This document shows positions 29,890 through 39,363 of a stretch of 64,000 bases of DNA, in pieces. Below the pieces are notes generated by a model, which ran no database searches, was not told where the DNA came from, and saw only the letters and a program-made list of their open reading frames with translations. Origin of the DNA: Rhodopseudomonas palustris JSC-3b (GTDB taxonomy: Bacteria; Pseudomonadota; Alphaproteobacteria; Rhizobiales; Xanthobacteraceae); assembly GCA_000504425.1 (NCBI GenBank), contig KI632513.1, forward strand, positions 2,320,119-2,384,118, read 5' to 3'. Made by a program: the position numbers and the translations under genes. Every line of letters starts with the position of its first letter. The stretch's first letter is position 1.

Positions 29890-30560
29890 TAGCCACTCAG
29901 CATCATTGCGAGGAGCACCCGGATCGGCGCTTTGCGCCGTCCGGGCACAGGCTACGCGACGAAGCAATCCAGTCAGTGCGCGAGACACTGGATTGCTTCG
30001 CTTCGCTCGCAATGACGGGAAGGACTTTTGCTGCGACGGGAAGGACTTTTGCTGCGACGGGAAGGACTTTTGCTGCAGGCGTGATACGCCCGGCCCTGGG
30101 CGTCAGTCCGGGGCCGCCGGCCGCGGTGCACAACATCCGTCATTCCGGGGCGCGCCGGCTCCACCCACTCAGCGTCATTGCGAGGAGGCGTAGCCGACGA
30201 AGCAATCCAGTCAGTGCGCGAGACACTGGATTGCTTCGCTTCGCTCGCAATGACGGAAGAGGGTTCTGCGACGGGAAGGACTTTTGCTGCGACGAGAACG
30301 GCTTCTGCTGCAGGCGTGATACGCTGGCCTTGGGCATCGTTCCGGGGCGAGCTGCAATGCGAGGCATGTCCCCGTCATTCCGGGAAGCCTCTCCCCGTCA
30401 TTCCGGGGCGCGCCTGTTGGCGCGAACCCGGAATCTCGATCGGCTGGCAACAGCCTTCGTCACAATCTCTGGATTCCGGGTTCGCGCCGCCATGCGGCGC
30501 GCCCCGGAATGACGCATCCAAACCAATGCCACACATTCCGGGCTCAGCGCGCTCACGCGA
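29890..30560. repeat. Composite repeat region filling an 850-bp gap
   Basis: No gene is seen between 29731 and 30579. Two copies of a family C palindrome (from cattgcgagga to cgctcgcaatgacgg, with inner arms acgaagcaatccag/ctggattgcttcg) lie at about 29905-30017 and 30175-30257. Each is followed by gggaaggacttttgctgc units and aggcgtgatacgc, so the whole block is duplicated. Family B units (cgtcattccggggcg...) follow at about 30370-30520, and a further fragment ends near the glyS stop. Confidence 0.85.
30014..30076. repeat. Three perfect 21-bp tandem repeats
   Basis: The unit begins gacgggaaggacttttgct and occurs at 30014-30034, 30035-30055 and 30056-30076 without change. One more exact unit is at 30270-30290, followed by a degenerate one (30291-30311). 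The arrays sit after each of the two family C palindromes. Confidence 0.95.
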
Positions 30561-30579
30561 GCGCCCGGAGTGACGGCGA

Positions 30580-32751
30580 TCAGTCCTGAATCTTCGAGAA
30601 ATCCGCGACCGCGCGCGTGGCAGCACGGATTTCGTTCAACAGCTTGAGGCGGTTTTCGCGCACGGCCTTGTCCTCGGCATTGACCGTGACCTTGTCGAAG
30701 AACGCATCGACCGCCGGCCGCAGCTTTGCCATCGCCGTCATCGCCGCCGCAAAATCCTCCTTGGCAACAGCCGCGCCGGCTTCCGACTTGGCCGCGTCAA
30801 TCGCGTGGGCCAGAGCCTTCTCCTCATCCTGCGCATAGAGCGAGGCGTCCGGCGCGCCATCATAGGCACGGCCGTCCTTCTTCTCTTCGATGCGCAGAAT
30901 GTTGGCGGCGCGCTTGGTGCCCGCGAGCAGGTTCTTGCCGTCGTCGGTGGCAAGGAATGCCGCGAGCGCCTCGACCCGGCGCACGATCATCAAAATGTCG
31001 TCCTGACCTTCGAGCGCGAACACCGCGTCAACTAGGTCATGCCGCGCACCCTGATCGCGCAGTTGCACTTTCAGGCGGTCAGCGAAGAAGGAAATCAGAT
31101 CGATCGCACGCTTGTCGACCTGTGCACCTTTGATCCGCTCATAAGTCGCGACGCTGATAGGCGGGGCAACTATCCCCTTCTCACCAGCAGAAGAATTTTT
31201 CGGAGCGAGCTTCTCAAAAATGTTGGTCAGCAAAACGCCTAGTTCGATCTTCGTTTTGCTTTCAACCAGCAGCCTAATCACCCCCAACGCCGCGCGGCGC
31301 AGCGCATAGGGGTCCTTGCTGCCGGTGGGCTTTTCGTCGATCGCCCAGAAGCCGACCAGCGTGTCGAGCTTGTCAGCGAGCGCCACCGCAATCGACACCG
31401 GATCGCTCGGCACGCGATCATTCGGCCCCTGCGGCTTGTAGTGTTCCTCGCAGGCCGCGGCGACGGAGGCATCCTCGCCTTGCGCCAGCGCGTAGTACTT
31501 GCCCATCAAGCCCTGCAGCTCAGGGAATTCGCCGACCACTTCGGTGAGCAGGTCAGCCTTGCACAGTTTCGCCGCGCGCCTCACCTTCTCGACATCGGCG
31601 CCAACCAGCGGCGCGATCTCGGCCGCCAGCCGTTCGATGCGCGCGATGCGCTCGGCCTGGGTGCCGAGCTTTTCATGGAACACGATCTGATCGAATTTCT
31701 TCAGCCGGTCTTCCAGCTTGGTTTTCAGATCGGTCTCATAGAAAAACTTGGCGTCGGAGAGCCGCGCGCGGATCACGCGCTCATTGCCGGCGGTGATCTT
31801 TTGGCCGCCATCGCTCGCCTCGATATTGGCGGTGAGGATGAAGCGGTTGGCGAGCTGCTTGGTCGCCGGATCGCGCACCACAAAACACTTTTGGTTAGCG
31901 CGGATGGTGGCGCGGATCACCTCGTCCGGGATCGACAGAAATTCCTTGTCGAACGATCCCATGAGCGCCACCGGCCATTCCACCAGCCCCGACACTTCGT
32001 CGAGCAAGCCGGGGTCTTCGACCAGTTCAAGATTCTGCGCCTGCGCCAGCGTTTTGGCGTCGGCCAGAATGATGTTTTTGCGGCGCTCCGGATCGAGCAC
32101 CACCTTGGCGTCGAACAGCTTTGACTCATAATCAGCAAAGCGGCGCACGCTGATTTCGCCCGGCGCCATGAAGCGATGGCCGCGCGTCACCTGCCCGGCA
32201 GCAATGCCGCTGACGTCGAAACGCACCACGTCCGGTTCTTCAGTGTCGATGCCGAAGGTCGCGACGATCGAATGCAGCGGCCGCACCCATTGCAGCGCGC
32301 CGGGCTTGGCGGAGCGTTCGCCCCAGCGCATCGCCTTCGGCCACGGGAAGGTGCGCACGATCACCGGCAAGATGTCGGCGAGCACGTCGATCGCCGGCCG
32401 ACCCGGCTTTTCGATCAGCGCGATGTAGAAATCGCCCTTCTTCGGATCGGACTGGATTTTGGCTTCTTCGAGCGAGGCCAGCCCGGTCGCTTTCAAGAAG
32501 CCCTGAACCGCGGCGTCCGGCGCGCCGACTTTTGGGCCCTTGCGCTCGTCCTTGAGATCGGGCTGCCGCGCCGGAATGCCATGCACCACCAGCGTCAGCC
32601 GCCGCGGCGTCGCGAACGCCTTGGCGCCCTCATAGACCAGCCCCTCAGCCACCAGCTTGTCAGTGACAAGCCGCTTCAAATCGTCTGCGGCTTTCGCCTG
32701 CATCCGCGCCGGGATTTCTTCGGAAAACAGTTCGAGCAGAAGGTCAGGCAT
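30580..32751 (-). CDS. glyS: Glycyl-tRNA synthetase beta subunit
   Basis: 723-residue beta subunit of the alpha2beta2 bacterial-type GlyRS, which binds tRNA-Gly. It begins [20 protein letters not shown] and contains LARQPxL-like [11 protein letters not shown], the HD-like region [15 protein letters not shown], and the C-terminal anticodon-binding part ending [18 protein letters not shown]. The length is as expected. The first 8 bp overlap the fic stop, so translation is probably coupled to fic. The alpha subunit (glyQ) is separated from it by fic. Confidence 0.95.
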   Translation of the reverse strand: MPDLLLELFSEEIPARMQAKAADDLKRLVTDKLVAEGLVYEGAKAFATPRRLTLVVHGIPARQPDLKDERKGPKVGAPDAAVQGFLKATGLASLEEAKIQSDPKKGDFYIALIEKPGRPAIDVLADILPVIVRTFPWPKAMRWGERSAKPGALQWVRPLHSIVATFGIDTEEPDVVRFDVSGIAAGQVTRGHRFMAPGEISVRRFADYESKLFDAKVVLDPERRKNIILADAKTLAQAQNLELVEDPGLLDEVSGLVEWPVALMGSFDKEFLSIPDEVIRATIRANQKCFVVRDPATKQLANRFILTANIEASDGGQKITAGNERVIRARLSDAKFFYETDLKTKLEDRLKKFDQIVFHEKLGTQAERIARIERLAAEIAPLVGADVEKVRRAAKLCKADLLTEVVGEFPELQGLMGKYYALAQGEDASVAAACEEHYKPQGPNDRVPSDPVSIAVALADKLDTLVGFWAIDEKPTGSKDPYALRRAALGVIRLLVESKTKIELGVLLTNIFEKLAPKNSSAGEKGIVAPPISVATYERIKGAQVDKRAIDLISFFADRLKVQLRDQGARHDLVDAVFALEGQDDILMIVRRVEALAAFLATDDGKNLLAGTKRAANILRIEEKKDGRAYDGAPDASLYAQDEEKALAHAIDAAKSEAGAAVAKEDFAAAMTAMAKLRPAVDAFFDKVTVNAEDKAVRENRLKLLNEIRAATRAVADFSKIQD

Positions 32752-33913
32752 TGTCTTTTATACCAGATATGGCGTTGAGGATTTCACGGGCCGCAAAGAA
32801 CTTGGGATTGCTGGTCCCCGTGAACTCGTGAAGTACGTTTGCAGAAAGCAATGTATCGACATTGAGCTGGGCGGCTCGATAGGTGACACCCAGATGCTCC
32901 GCGATCTGCGGAATGCTCAATATTGGTGAGCGGAATAGCAGATCGACGATGTTAAGCAGATTGGCCGATCGGCCAGCTTTTTGTAACCGCTCGCGATAGT
33001 CCCGCTGCACAGCGAGCAACCGATCAGCCGTCGCGACCGCGGCATGGCAGGATTGCGTCACCATATCAAGGAAGAAGCGGATCCAGGCGATCCAATCTCC
33101 TGTTTTGGAAACGTTGTACATCCGATCGATGTACTCGTCTTTCCGCCTCTCAAGCGTCGGGCTGAGATAGAGGATCGGCTGCTTGACGACCTTCGCCGCG
33201 AACAGGTGCAGCGTGATCAGCATACGACCGACCCGTCCATTGCCATCGGCAAATGGATGAATCGTTTCAAACTGGTAGTGGATCAAGGCTGCGTCGACCA
33301 GCAGCGGCAGTCCGTTCCGGTCGTCGCGATGGATGAACCGCTCTAGATCGCTCATGCAGGCGATGGTCTGCTCGCGGGGCGGCGGTACGAAGCGAGCGTT
33401 TTCGATGTCGTAGGCGCCAATGAAGTTCTGATATTGCTTGAACTCTCCGGCGCGAACAGTTGCGCCGCGTTGCCTAGCCACTCCCCCCAGCAGTGTGCGA
33501 TGGGCATCGCACAGTGTCCTCAGCGACAGTGGGCAGTCGTCCAAGCTCTCGATCGCTGCGGAAAGGGCGCGCCGATAATTGAGGACTTCCCGGGTGTCCG
33601 GAGCCCTGTTCTGTTCGCCGGCTCCCGCCTCGACGAGCAGAAGATCGCTTAGCGTTGTGTACGTGCCCTCCATACTGGACGACGTAAGGGCCTCCTGCAC
33701 CTGCAGAGGTCGGATAAGAAGATAGGGATCGGGCAGAGTGCGACCGATCCCATTGAGTTCGCCTAGCGCCTGAGCGGCTTGGGCGATCGGCTCGGCCAGA
33801 ACCGCCAGATCAATCTCGGCCGGCGGCAGCGGATTGGGCACAAACGCCCATTGGCTCCGCTCCGTGGGAACCAAGCGTCCGCTTGGGGAAGCATCAAACT
33901 CGGCCTTTTTCAT
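32744..33913 (-). CDS. Fic/DOC-family protein with winged helix, between glyQ and glyS
   Basis: 389-residue predicted AMP-transferase. The Fic motif [12 protein letters not shown] (residues 219-230) is complete, and the inhibitory motif S-x3-E-G (SSSMEG, 78-83) precedes it, so it is a self-inhibited class II Fic. The C-terminus ([34 protein letters not shown]) is a winged helix-turn-helix. The target is unknown. It lies inside the glycyl-tRNA synthetase locus, overlapping the glyS start by 8 bp. A perfect 12-bp inverted repeat overlaps its probable promoter (33931-33970), consistent with autoregulation (inference). Confidence 0.92.
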   Translation of the reverse strand: MKKAEFDASPSGRLVPTERSQWAFVPNPLPPAEIDLAVLAEPIAQAAQALGELNGIGRTLPDPYLLIRPLQVQEALTSSSMEGTYTTLSDLLLVEAGAGEQNRAPDTREVLNYRRALSAAIESLDDCPLSLRTLCDAHRTLLGGVARQRGATVRAGEFKQYQNFIGAYDIENARFVPPPREQTIACMSDLERFIHRDDRNGLPLLVDAALIHYQFETIHPFADGNGRVGRMLITLHLFAAKVVKQPILYLSPTLERRKDEYIDRMYNVSKTGDWIAWIRFFLDMVTQSCHAAVATADRLLAVQRDYRERLQKAGRSANLLNIVDLLFRSPILSIPQIAEHLGVTYRAAQLNVDTLLSANVLHEFTGTSNPKFFAAREILNAISGIKDNA

Positions 33914-33930
33914 TTGATAGCATCCAAAGC

Positions 33931-33970
33931 CACCGGATTATACAAAATGGAGGTTTCTTATAATCCGGTG
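33931..33970. promoter_or_regulatory. Perfect inverted repeat over the fic promoter
   Basis: Arms CACCGGATTATA (33931-33942) and TATAATCCGGTG (33959-33970), with a 16-bp spacer, 18-57 bp before the fic start. Read on the minus strand, the arm nearer fic contains TATAAT as a -10 candidate. The layout suggests an operator for a dimeric regulator, perhaps the Fic protein itself. Confidence 0.7.
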
Positions 33971-34011
33971 CCGCGGGGCGATAGACAAGTATGATACGAG
34001 CTCAGCTCGTC

Positions 34012-34953
34012 TCACCCCGCCCGGCCCGCCTCGGTGTGCACCCAGGCTTCGCCGCAGGCTTTGGCCAGTTCGCGCACGCGCAAGATGTAGCTCTGCCGCT
34101 CGGTCACCGAGATCACGCCGCGGGCGTCGAGCAGATTGAAGGCGTGGCTGGCCTTGATGCACTGGTCATAGGCCGGCAGCACCATCAGATGGCTGCGCGT
34201 GCCATCCTTGCCATCGCTTTGCCAGCCGGCCGCGAGATATTTTTGGCAGGCGGCCTCGGCCATCCGGAACTGCTCGAACAGCATCTCGGCGTCGGAATGC
34301 TCGAAATTGTGCCGTGAATATTCCTGCTCGGCCTGCAGGTACACATCGCCATAGGTGACCTTGTCGGCGCCGTCGCGGCCGTTGAAATTGAGGTCATAGA
34401 CCCGGTCAACGCCCTGCACATACATCGCCAGCCGTTCCAGGCCGTAGGTCAATTCGCCGGCCACCGGCGCGCATTCCACGCCCGCGACCTGCTGGAAGTA
34501 AGTGAACTGCGACACTTCCATGCCGTCGCACCAGCACTCCCAGCCCAGCCCCCAGGCGCCGAGCGTCGGGCTCTCCCAATCGTCCTCTACAAAACGGATG
34601 TCGTGCAGATGGGCGTCGATGCCGATCGCGGCCAGCGACTTCAGATACAGGTCCTGAATGTCCGGCGGCGACGGCTTCAGGATCACCTGAAACTGATAGT
34701 AGTGCTGCAGCCGGTTCGGGTTCTCGCCATAGCGGCCATCCTTCGGCCGACGCGAGGGCTGCACATAGGCGGCGTTCCAATGACGCGGACCGAGCGCGCG
34801 CAAAGTGGTGGCGGGATGGAAGGTGCCGGCGCCGACTTCCATGTCGTAGGGCTGCAGGATGACGCAGCCATAGTCCGCCCAATAGCGCTGCAACGCCAGG
34901 ATCAGCCCCTGAAACGAACGTTCGGGGCGCATGTGCGGGGGGAGAGAATCCAT
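34012..34953 (-). CDS. glyQ: Glycyl-tRNA synthetase alpha subunit
   Basis: 313-residue catalytic alpha subunit of GlyRS, forming glycyl-adenylate. [60 protein letters not shown], WEVxxDGMEV-like [20 protein letters not shown] and [20 protein letters not shown] are the class II core. ATG 34953 ([13 protein letters not shown]) fits the family. Fic lies 98 bp downstream and glyS after it. Confidence 0.96.
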   Translation of the reverse strand: MDSLPPHMRPERSFQGLILALQRYWADYGCVILQPYDMEVGAGTFHPATTLRALGPRHWNAAYVQPSRRPKDGRYGENPNRLQHYYQFQVILKPSPPDIQDLYLKSLAAIGIDAHLHDIRFVEDDWESPTLGAWGLGWECWCDGMEVSQFTYFQQVAGVECAPVAGELTYGLERLAMYVQGVDRVYDLNFNGRDGADKVTYGDVYLQAEQEYSRHNFEHSDAEMLFEQFRMAEAACQKYLAAGWQSDGKDGTRSHLMVLPAYDQCIKASHAFNLLDARGVISVTERQSYILRVRELAKACGEAWVHTEAGRAG

Positions 34954-35321
34954 GATCGGCTTCGGTTTCGCGTGGCAGGAAAAGCGCGCGGACCGTATCG
35001 GCCGCGCCCTGCAGAATCAAGGCGACGTCCGCGAAATGGCGACGTTAACCCGGCATTGACCAAGCCGCGCGGCCAAGCTCGGGTTTTTACCAATGTTAGG
35101 AATCTTACCCTTATGAATAGGGCCGTTCAACGCCGCGTGCCTGCGGCGGCGAGCTGCGGCGGAGGTCCCGTGCCGACCAACGCCAAAGACCTCGGGCCTC
35201 CGAGGAAAAGCGACTCCAGGCTTGCTAGCCGGTTCTGGGTGGTGCCTCGCCCGGAGCCGGCGCAGCGCCGGGGCCCGAGCTTCACTATCTCAATTCAAAA
35301 GCGATTGATACCAACCACTCC
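34954..35321. other. Intergenic stretch with stacked hairpins, possible small RNA
   Basis: No gene is recognised. Between 35131 and 35280 several hairpins follow one another: cgccgc-gtgcct-gcggcg (35131-35148), ggtc-ccgtgcc-gacc, cctcgg-gcct-ccgagg (35190-35205) and ccggcg/cgccgg. An A+T-richer stretch lies just before them. This could be a small structured RNA or decayed repeat elements. Confidence 0.35.
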
Positions 35322-35414
35322 GCACGTCATGACCGGCTCGTCCCGGCCATCCACGCCTTTGATCTTGTTGCGATTCCAAGGCGTGGATACCCGCGACAAG
35401 CGCGGGTATGACGG
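35322..35414. repeat. REP-like element, family A
   Basis: gcacgtcatgaccgg, then ccatccacgcctttgat, then aaggcgtggatacccg, ending cgcgggtatgacgg. Same fold and order as 10958-11050. Confidence 0.85.
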
Positions 35415-35444
35415 TCATTGCTATGACCCGATGGTATCAGAGCT

Positions 35445-35639
35445 TCACCCTTTAGCCGGGCGATAGGCGCCGGTCACCGGATCGCGGCGCAGCGTCGGAA
35501 TGTCGGCCGGGCGCGGCTCGGCCAGCATCGCTTCGCGCACCTCTTCCAGCTCCTGATTGATGCGGCGCGCGGTCTTATAGGCCCAGCGTGCCACGGCAAT
35601 ACCACCCACAGCGGCTGCAACAGCAATCAGCGGCGGCAT
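35445..35639 (-). CDS. Small membrane-anchored hypothetical protein
   Basis: 64 residues beginning MPPLIAVAAAVGGIAVARWA, one hydrophobic helix, followed by a charged amphipathic stretch (YKTARRINQELEEVREAML) and an Arg-rich tail ending DPVTGAYRPAKG. ATG 35639 has GGAGGA 8 bp upstream, which favours it over in-frame ATGs at 35654 and 35711. It lies between the S49 peptidase gene and glyQ on the same strand. Function unknown. Confidence 0.7.
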   Translation of the reverse strand: MPPLIAVAAAVGGIAVARWAYKTARRINQELEEVREAMLAEPRPADIPTLRRDPVTGAYRPAKG

Positions 35640-35738
35640 CGATCGGTCCTCCATGCGGTGACGATCGCGCATTGTTGCGCAGTCGCCGGCCGCCGGCAAT
35701 CGCCTGCTCACGGGCCAAATGGCGCGGCGCCTTGACCC

Positions 35739-36635
35739 TCAAAAGCCATATTTCGCCCATAACGCGCGCGCTTCCAGCGCCGAGATCATGTGCTCGGGCA
35801 GCCCCGCCATCGCCTCGCTGCCGAGCGCCGTCCCTGCTCCGGACTTGCGGCCAAGGAGCCCGGCCAACATGCCACTCGGCGGCGCCACCACCGGGGTCAG
35901 CACCTTGTCGCCAAACCGGGCGCGCAACACCGCACGCAGATCGCCGATGCCGTCGGCGAGACCGAGCGCCACCGAGCTGTTGCCGGCCCAATATTCCCCG
36001 GAGAACAGCTGGTCGGGCTCGCCCTTCAGCCGCGCGCCGCGACTATCCTTGACCAGCGCGATGAACACGTCATGGATCTCACGCTGCAACGCCTTGATGC
36101 GCGCGACGTCGTGCGGGTCCTCCGGCAGGAACGGATCGAGCTGCGCCTTGTGCTCGCCGGCGGTGTACAGCCGGCGCTCGACGCCGATCTTCTTCAACAA
36201 TTCGGGAAAGCCGAAACTGCCGCCGACCACGCCGATCGACCCCAGGATCGAGGACGGATCGCAATAGATCTCGTCGGCGGAGCAAGCCAGCATGTAGCCG
36301 CCCGAGGCCGCGACATCCTCGACAAAGGCCAGCACCGGCAGCTTCTTTTCCGCCGCGAGCTGCCGGATGCGCAGATAGATCAACCGCGACTGCACCGGCG
36401 AGCCGCCCGGCGAATTGATCACCAGCGCCACCGCCTTGGCGTTGCGGGCGGAAAAGGCACGCTCCAGCAGCCGGGCGACCGCGGCCAGCGTCAGCCCCGG
36501 GCGCAGCGGCGTCACCGCGCCGATCGCCCCGCTTAGCCGCACCACCGGCACCACCGGCACATCGCGGCGCCAGCGCGCCGGCAACCACCGCGTCAGAATA
36601 CCGAAAATACTCGTGCGGGCCGCCTGCTCCGTCAT
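35739..36635 (-). CDS. S49 family serine peptidase (SohB/SppA-like)
   Basis: 298-residue single-domain S49 protease. VALVINSPGGSPVQSRLIYL gives the oxyanion loop, VAASGGYMLACSADEIYCDP contains the nucleophile Ser, and RLYTAGEHKAQLDPFLPE contains the catalytic Lys. It is the short SohB-like form rather than the two-domain SppA. There is no clear N-terminal membrane helix, so it may be cytosolic or peripherally attached. It is upstream of the small membrane protein and glyQ on the same strand. Confidence 0.92.
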   Translation of the reverse strand: MTEQAARTSIFGILTRWLPARWRRDVPVVPVVRLSGAIGAVTPLRPGLTLAAVARLLERAFSARNAKAVALVINSPGGSPVQSRLIYLRIRQLAAEKKLPVLAFVEDVAASGGYMLACSADEIYCDPSSILGSIGVVGGSFGFPELLKKIGVERRLYTAGEHKAQLDPFLPEDPHDVARIKALQREIHDVFIALVKDSRGARLKGEPDQLFSGEYWAGNSSVALGLADGIGDLRAVLRARFGDKVLTPVVAPPSGMLAGLLGRKSGAGTALGSEAMAGLPEHMISALEARALWAKYGF

Positions 36636-36747
36636 CCGGTTTCCTCAAAATTTACCGTTTGCGGTTAGTTCTCACTAACCATGTGCATGTGGAATGCGTT
36701 TTGCAGCGCAGCAGATATATAGGCGACGATTCTCCACGGAGAAGGAC

Positions 36748-36843
36748 ATGAAGATCTATCTGCTTGTCACCCTGATCGCGGCTTTGCTGACGGCGGTGCA
36801 CTTCACCGCGCCGGACACCAGCTCAAAGACGATGCAGCCGTAA
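36748..36843 (+). CDS. Possible 31-residue membrane/secreted peptide
   Basis: The frame starts MKIYLLVTLIAALLTAVHFT, with GGAGAAGGA directly upstream at proper spacing, and ends after eleven polar residues (APDTSSKTMQP). It looks like a single hydrophobic helix or signal peptide. It lies in the gap between the S49 gene and the trmN6-like gene. The strong ribosome site is the main support. Confidence 0.5.
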   Translation: MKIYLLVTLIAALLTAVHFTAPDTSSKTMQP

Positions 36844-36872
36844 TAGGCCCGCCTCACTTTTAGGCAAATCGC

Positions 36873-37655
36873 CTACCGGCCCAGCGGCAACGGCTGCCCG
36901 GCCCTGAGCACCGCATCGGCGGCAGCGCTCGGTGCGCCGCCGGGCTCGGCCAGCAGCAGCCCCGGATGCAGCATTAGCGGCGCCCGTCCGCCTTTGACGG
37001 CGCGCACCAGCACCCGAATCGCCGCGGCCCCCGGGGCGCCATGCACCGGCAGGATCGCCACGCTGCCAAAACCGCGGCTGAGCGCGGCCAGCACCTCGCT
37101 TAACCCATCCGCCCGCCAGATCAGCGTCAGCTCGCCGCCCGATTTCAGCAGCCGCCGCGCGGCATGCAGCCACAGCGTCAGAGTGTCCTCGCCGGCGACA
37201 TGGGCGCGCCGCCGTGATTCGTCGGGCGAGCCGCGATGGCGGGCGCCGTCGTGGAATGGCGGGTTCATCAACACCCGATCGGCGCTGTCGGGCGGCAGGC
37301 CGGCCGCTGCAAACGCCGCCGCCCCGGCCTCGATGTCGAGCTCGTGAACCGTGGCGGCGATGCCATTTGCTACGGCATTTTGCCGCGCCAGCGCCGCCAG
37401 CTCCGGCGCGATCTCGAGCAGCACCAGCTCGATGCCGGCCACCCGGCAGCCCAGCGCCAGGCCGGCACCGCCGACCCCGGCGCCAAAATCGACCACGCGG
37501 TCGCCCGGCTGCGCCGCGGTCGCGGCCGCCAGCAGCATGGCGTCATGGCCGACGCGGTGGCCTTTGCGCGGCTGCCGCAGCCGCAAACGGCCGCCCAGCA
37601 AGCGATCTTCGGTGAAATCGTCAGCGCTCAAGGTCGGGCCGCAATTCATGGCCAA
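36873..37655 (-). CDS. tRNA1(Val) A37 N6-methyltransferase-like protein
   Basis: 260-residue class I SAM methylase. It starts FTEDRLLGGRLRLRQPRKGH and continues RVGHDAMLLAAATAAQPGDR; the SAM motif is VVDFGAGVGGAGLALGCRV, and the catalytic motif is NPPF in RVLMNPPFHDG. This is the TrmN6/YfiC family, which methylates N6 of A37 in tRNA-Val. The start overlaps the upstream DUF2007 gene by 35 bp, so the two are coupled. Confidence 0.86.
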   Translation of the reverse strand: MAMNCGPTLSADDFTEDRLLGGRLRLRQPRKGHRVGHDAMLLAAATAAQPGDRVVDFGAGVGGAGLALGCRVAGIELVLLEIAPELAALARQNAVANGIAATVHELDIEAGAAAFAAAGLPPDSADRVLMNPPFHDGARHRGSPDESRRRAHVAGEDTLTLWLHAARRLLKSGGELTLIWRADGLSEVLAALSRGFGSVAILPVHGAPGAAAIRVLVRAVKGGRAPLMLHPGLLLAEPGGAPSAAADAVLRAGQPLPLGR

Positions 37656-37854
37656 GCCCGGCGTCGGTCAAAATCTGGCGCGCAGCGCGAACATCGTCGT
37701 CGCCGACCAGCACCCTGCGCGGGATCACCCCGACCGAGCCTTCGATCACGCTCATATTCTGATCCAGCACCAAATGGCCGATCTCGGCGCCGTCGAGCAG
37801 GGCCCCGATCACCGACAACAACACCACGTCATTGGTTCGCACCAGTTCCCGCAC
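37621..37854 (-). CDS. DUF2007 domain protein
   Basis: 77 residues: MRELVRTNDVVLLSVIGALL, HLVLDQNMSVIEGSVGVIPR and RVLVGDDDVRAARQILTDAG. This is the DUF2007 (putative signal-transducing, PII-like small domain) pattern. It overlaps the methylase start and forms an operon with it. It diverges from the polyprenyl synthase gene. Confidence 0.88.
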   Translation of the reverse strand: MRELVRTNDVVLLSVIGALLDGAEIGHLVLDQNMSVIEGSVGVIPRRVLVGDDDVRAARQILTDAGLGHELRPDLER

Positions 37855-37936
37855 GCTTGCGCCTCCGGCGATCCCTGCATTATAGCTGCCGCGGCCCGTC
37901 TGGCCCGCCGGCTTCCGGGTTACATGGCAGCCGGGA

Positions 37937-37945
37937 TGTTATAAT
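37937..37945 (+). promoter_or_regulatory. Extended -10 promoter for the polyprenyl synthase gene
   Basis: TGTTATAAT, i.e. TG-n-TATAAT, with the -10 hexamer at 37940-37945. There is no good -35 hexamer, as is usual for extended -10 promoters. It lies 107 bp before the start codon. Confidence 0.5.
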
Positions 37946-38051
37946 GTGGCGTTCGAGCACGGAGCGATTGGCTCCGTGATATGGAATCGGAGCCTTCCGA
38001 GCGGACCATTCCGGGTCCGCCTGCGTCGCTCCACGGATTTGGAGACCCAGC

Positions 38052-39062
38052 GTGGCCGTCATCGTACCCTTCGAGGGGCCAACGACCGCTTCGATCGACC
38101 AACTGGTCGAGCTTGTCGCAGCCGACATGAAGCGCGTCAACGCCACCATCATCTCACGGACCGGCTCTGACGTGACGATGATCCCGGAGGTCGCCAACCA
38201 TCTGATTTCCTCTGGCGGCAAACGGCTGCGTCCGATGCTAACGCTGGCGATGGCCAATCTCACCGGCTATGGCGGCGACGGCCACATCAAGCTCGCCGCC
38301 GCGGTCGAGTTCATGCACACCGCAACGCTGCTGCATGACGACGTGGTCGACGAGAGCGAGATGCGCCGCGGCAAGAAGTCGGCGCGCATGCTGTGGGGCA
38401 ACGAGGCCAGCGTGCTGGTCGGCGACTTCCTGCTCGGACAAGCGTTCCGGATGATGGTTGAGGTCGGCAGCCTGCGCGCGCTCGACATCCTGTCGTCGGC
38501 GTCCGCCACCATCGCCGAGGGCGAGGTGATGCAGCTCGCCGCCGCCAAAAACACCGCGACCACCGAGGACGAATATCTGGCGGTGATTCGCGGCAAGACC
38601 GCCGAATTGTTCGCCGCGGCCTGCGAGGTCGGTCCGGCGATTGCCGAGCGGCCCAAGGCCGAGCAGTCGGCCTGCCGCTCGTTCGGCATGAATATCGGCA
38701 TCGCCTTCCAGCTGATCGACGACGTGCTCGATTACGGCGGCAAGGCTGCCAAGCTCGGCAAGAATGTCGGCGACGACTTCCGCGAGGGCAAGATCACGCT
38801 GCCGGTGGTGCTGGCGTTCCGCCGCGGCAACGACGCCGAGCGCGCGTTCTGGATCAAGTCGCTGGAGCGCGGCGAGATCACCGACGCCGATCTCGATCAG
38901 GCGATCGGGCTGATGACCAAGCACCGCGCGCTGGAGGACACCATTCAGCGTGCCCACCACTACGGCGCGATGGCGGTCGATGCGCTGGCGCTGTTCCCGT
39001 CCTCGCCGATGAAGACGGCGCTGGAGCAGGTGGTGGCGTTCTGCCTGGCGCGCTCGCACTAA
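38052..39062 (+). CDS. Polyprenyl (octaprenyl/decaprenyl) diphosphate synthase
   Basis: 336-residue trans-prenyltransferase making the quinone side chain from IPP and an allylic diphosphate. The first Asp-rich motif is LLHDDVVDESEMRRGK (DDxxD) and the second is AFQLIDDVLDYGG; LISSGGKRLRPMLTLAMANL starts the fold. In this group the product is usually C50 for ubiquinone-10, but chain length is not read with certainty. It is transcribed alone, divergent from DUF2007. Confidence 0.93.
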   Translation: MAVIVPFEGPTTASIDQLVELVAADMKRVNATIISRTGSDVTMIPEVANHLISSGGKRLRPMLTLAMANLTGYGGDGHIKLAAAVEFMHTATLLHDDVVDESEMRRGKKSARMLWGNEASVLVGDFLLGQAFRMMVEVGSLRALDILSSASATIAEGEVMQLAAAKNTATTEDEYLAVIRGKTAELFAAACEVGPAIAERPKAEQSACRSFGMNIGIAFQLIDDVLDYGGKAAKLGKNVGDDFREGKITLPVVLAFRRGNDAERAFWIKSLERGEITDADLDQAIGLMTKHRALEDTIQRAHHYGAMAVDALALFPSSPMKTALEQVVAFCLARSH

Positions 39063-39085
39063 GCGGCGCGGCACCAACACAGACT

Positions 39086-39305
39086 CGTCATTCCGGGGCG
39101 CTCGCGCATGCGAGCGAACCCGGAATCCCGAGCGGTTGAAAACCTCACATCGCTGAACACGTCCCGATTCCGGGTTCGCGCCTGACGGCGCGCCCCGGAA
39201 TGACGATTGTTGCCCGCGCTTGTCGCGGGAATCCACGTCCTGAAAGTGCTGCAAGATCAAAGACGTGGATGGCCGGGACGAAGCCCGGCCATGACGTACG
39301 GAGTG
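39086..39305. repeat. REP-like elements, family B then inverted family A
   Basis: The family B unit (cgtcattccggggcgctcgc to gcgccccggaatgacg) is at 39086-39204. It is followed by a family A unit in reverse order (tgcccgcgcttgtcgcggg, atccacgtcctg, agacgtggatggccggg, cccggccatgacg). Both lie between convergent genes. Nothing else is seen in the 300-bp gap. Confidence 0.85.
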
Positions 39306-39363
39306 GTGTATCAATTGCCGTTGGTATAAAGCGGCTGAGCCTTCGAAACCGATCCGCGCCGGA

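Noticed and set aside
30014-30311. Possible CRISPR array
   Set aside because: The 21-bp units are contiguous without spacers, and no cas genes are present.
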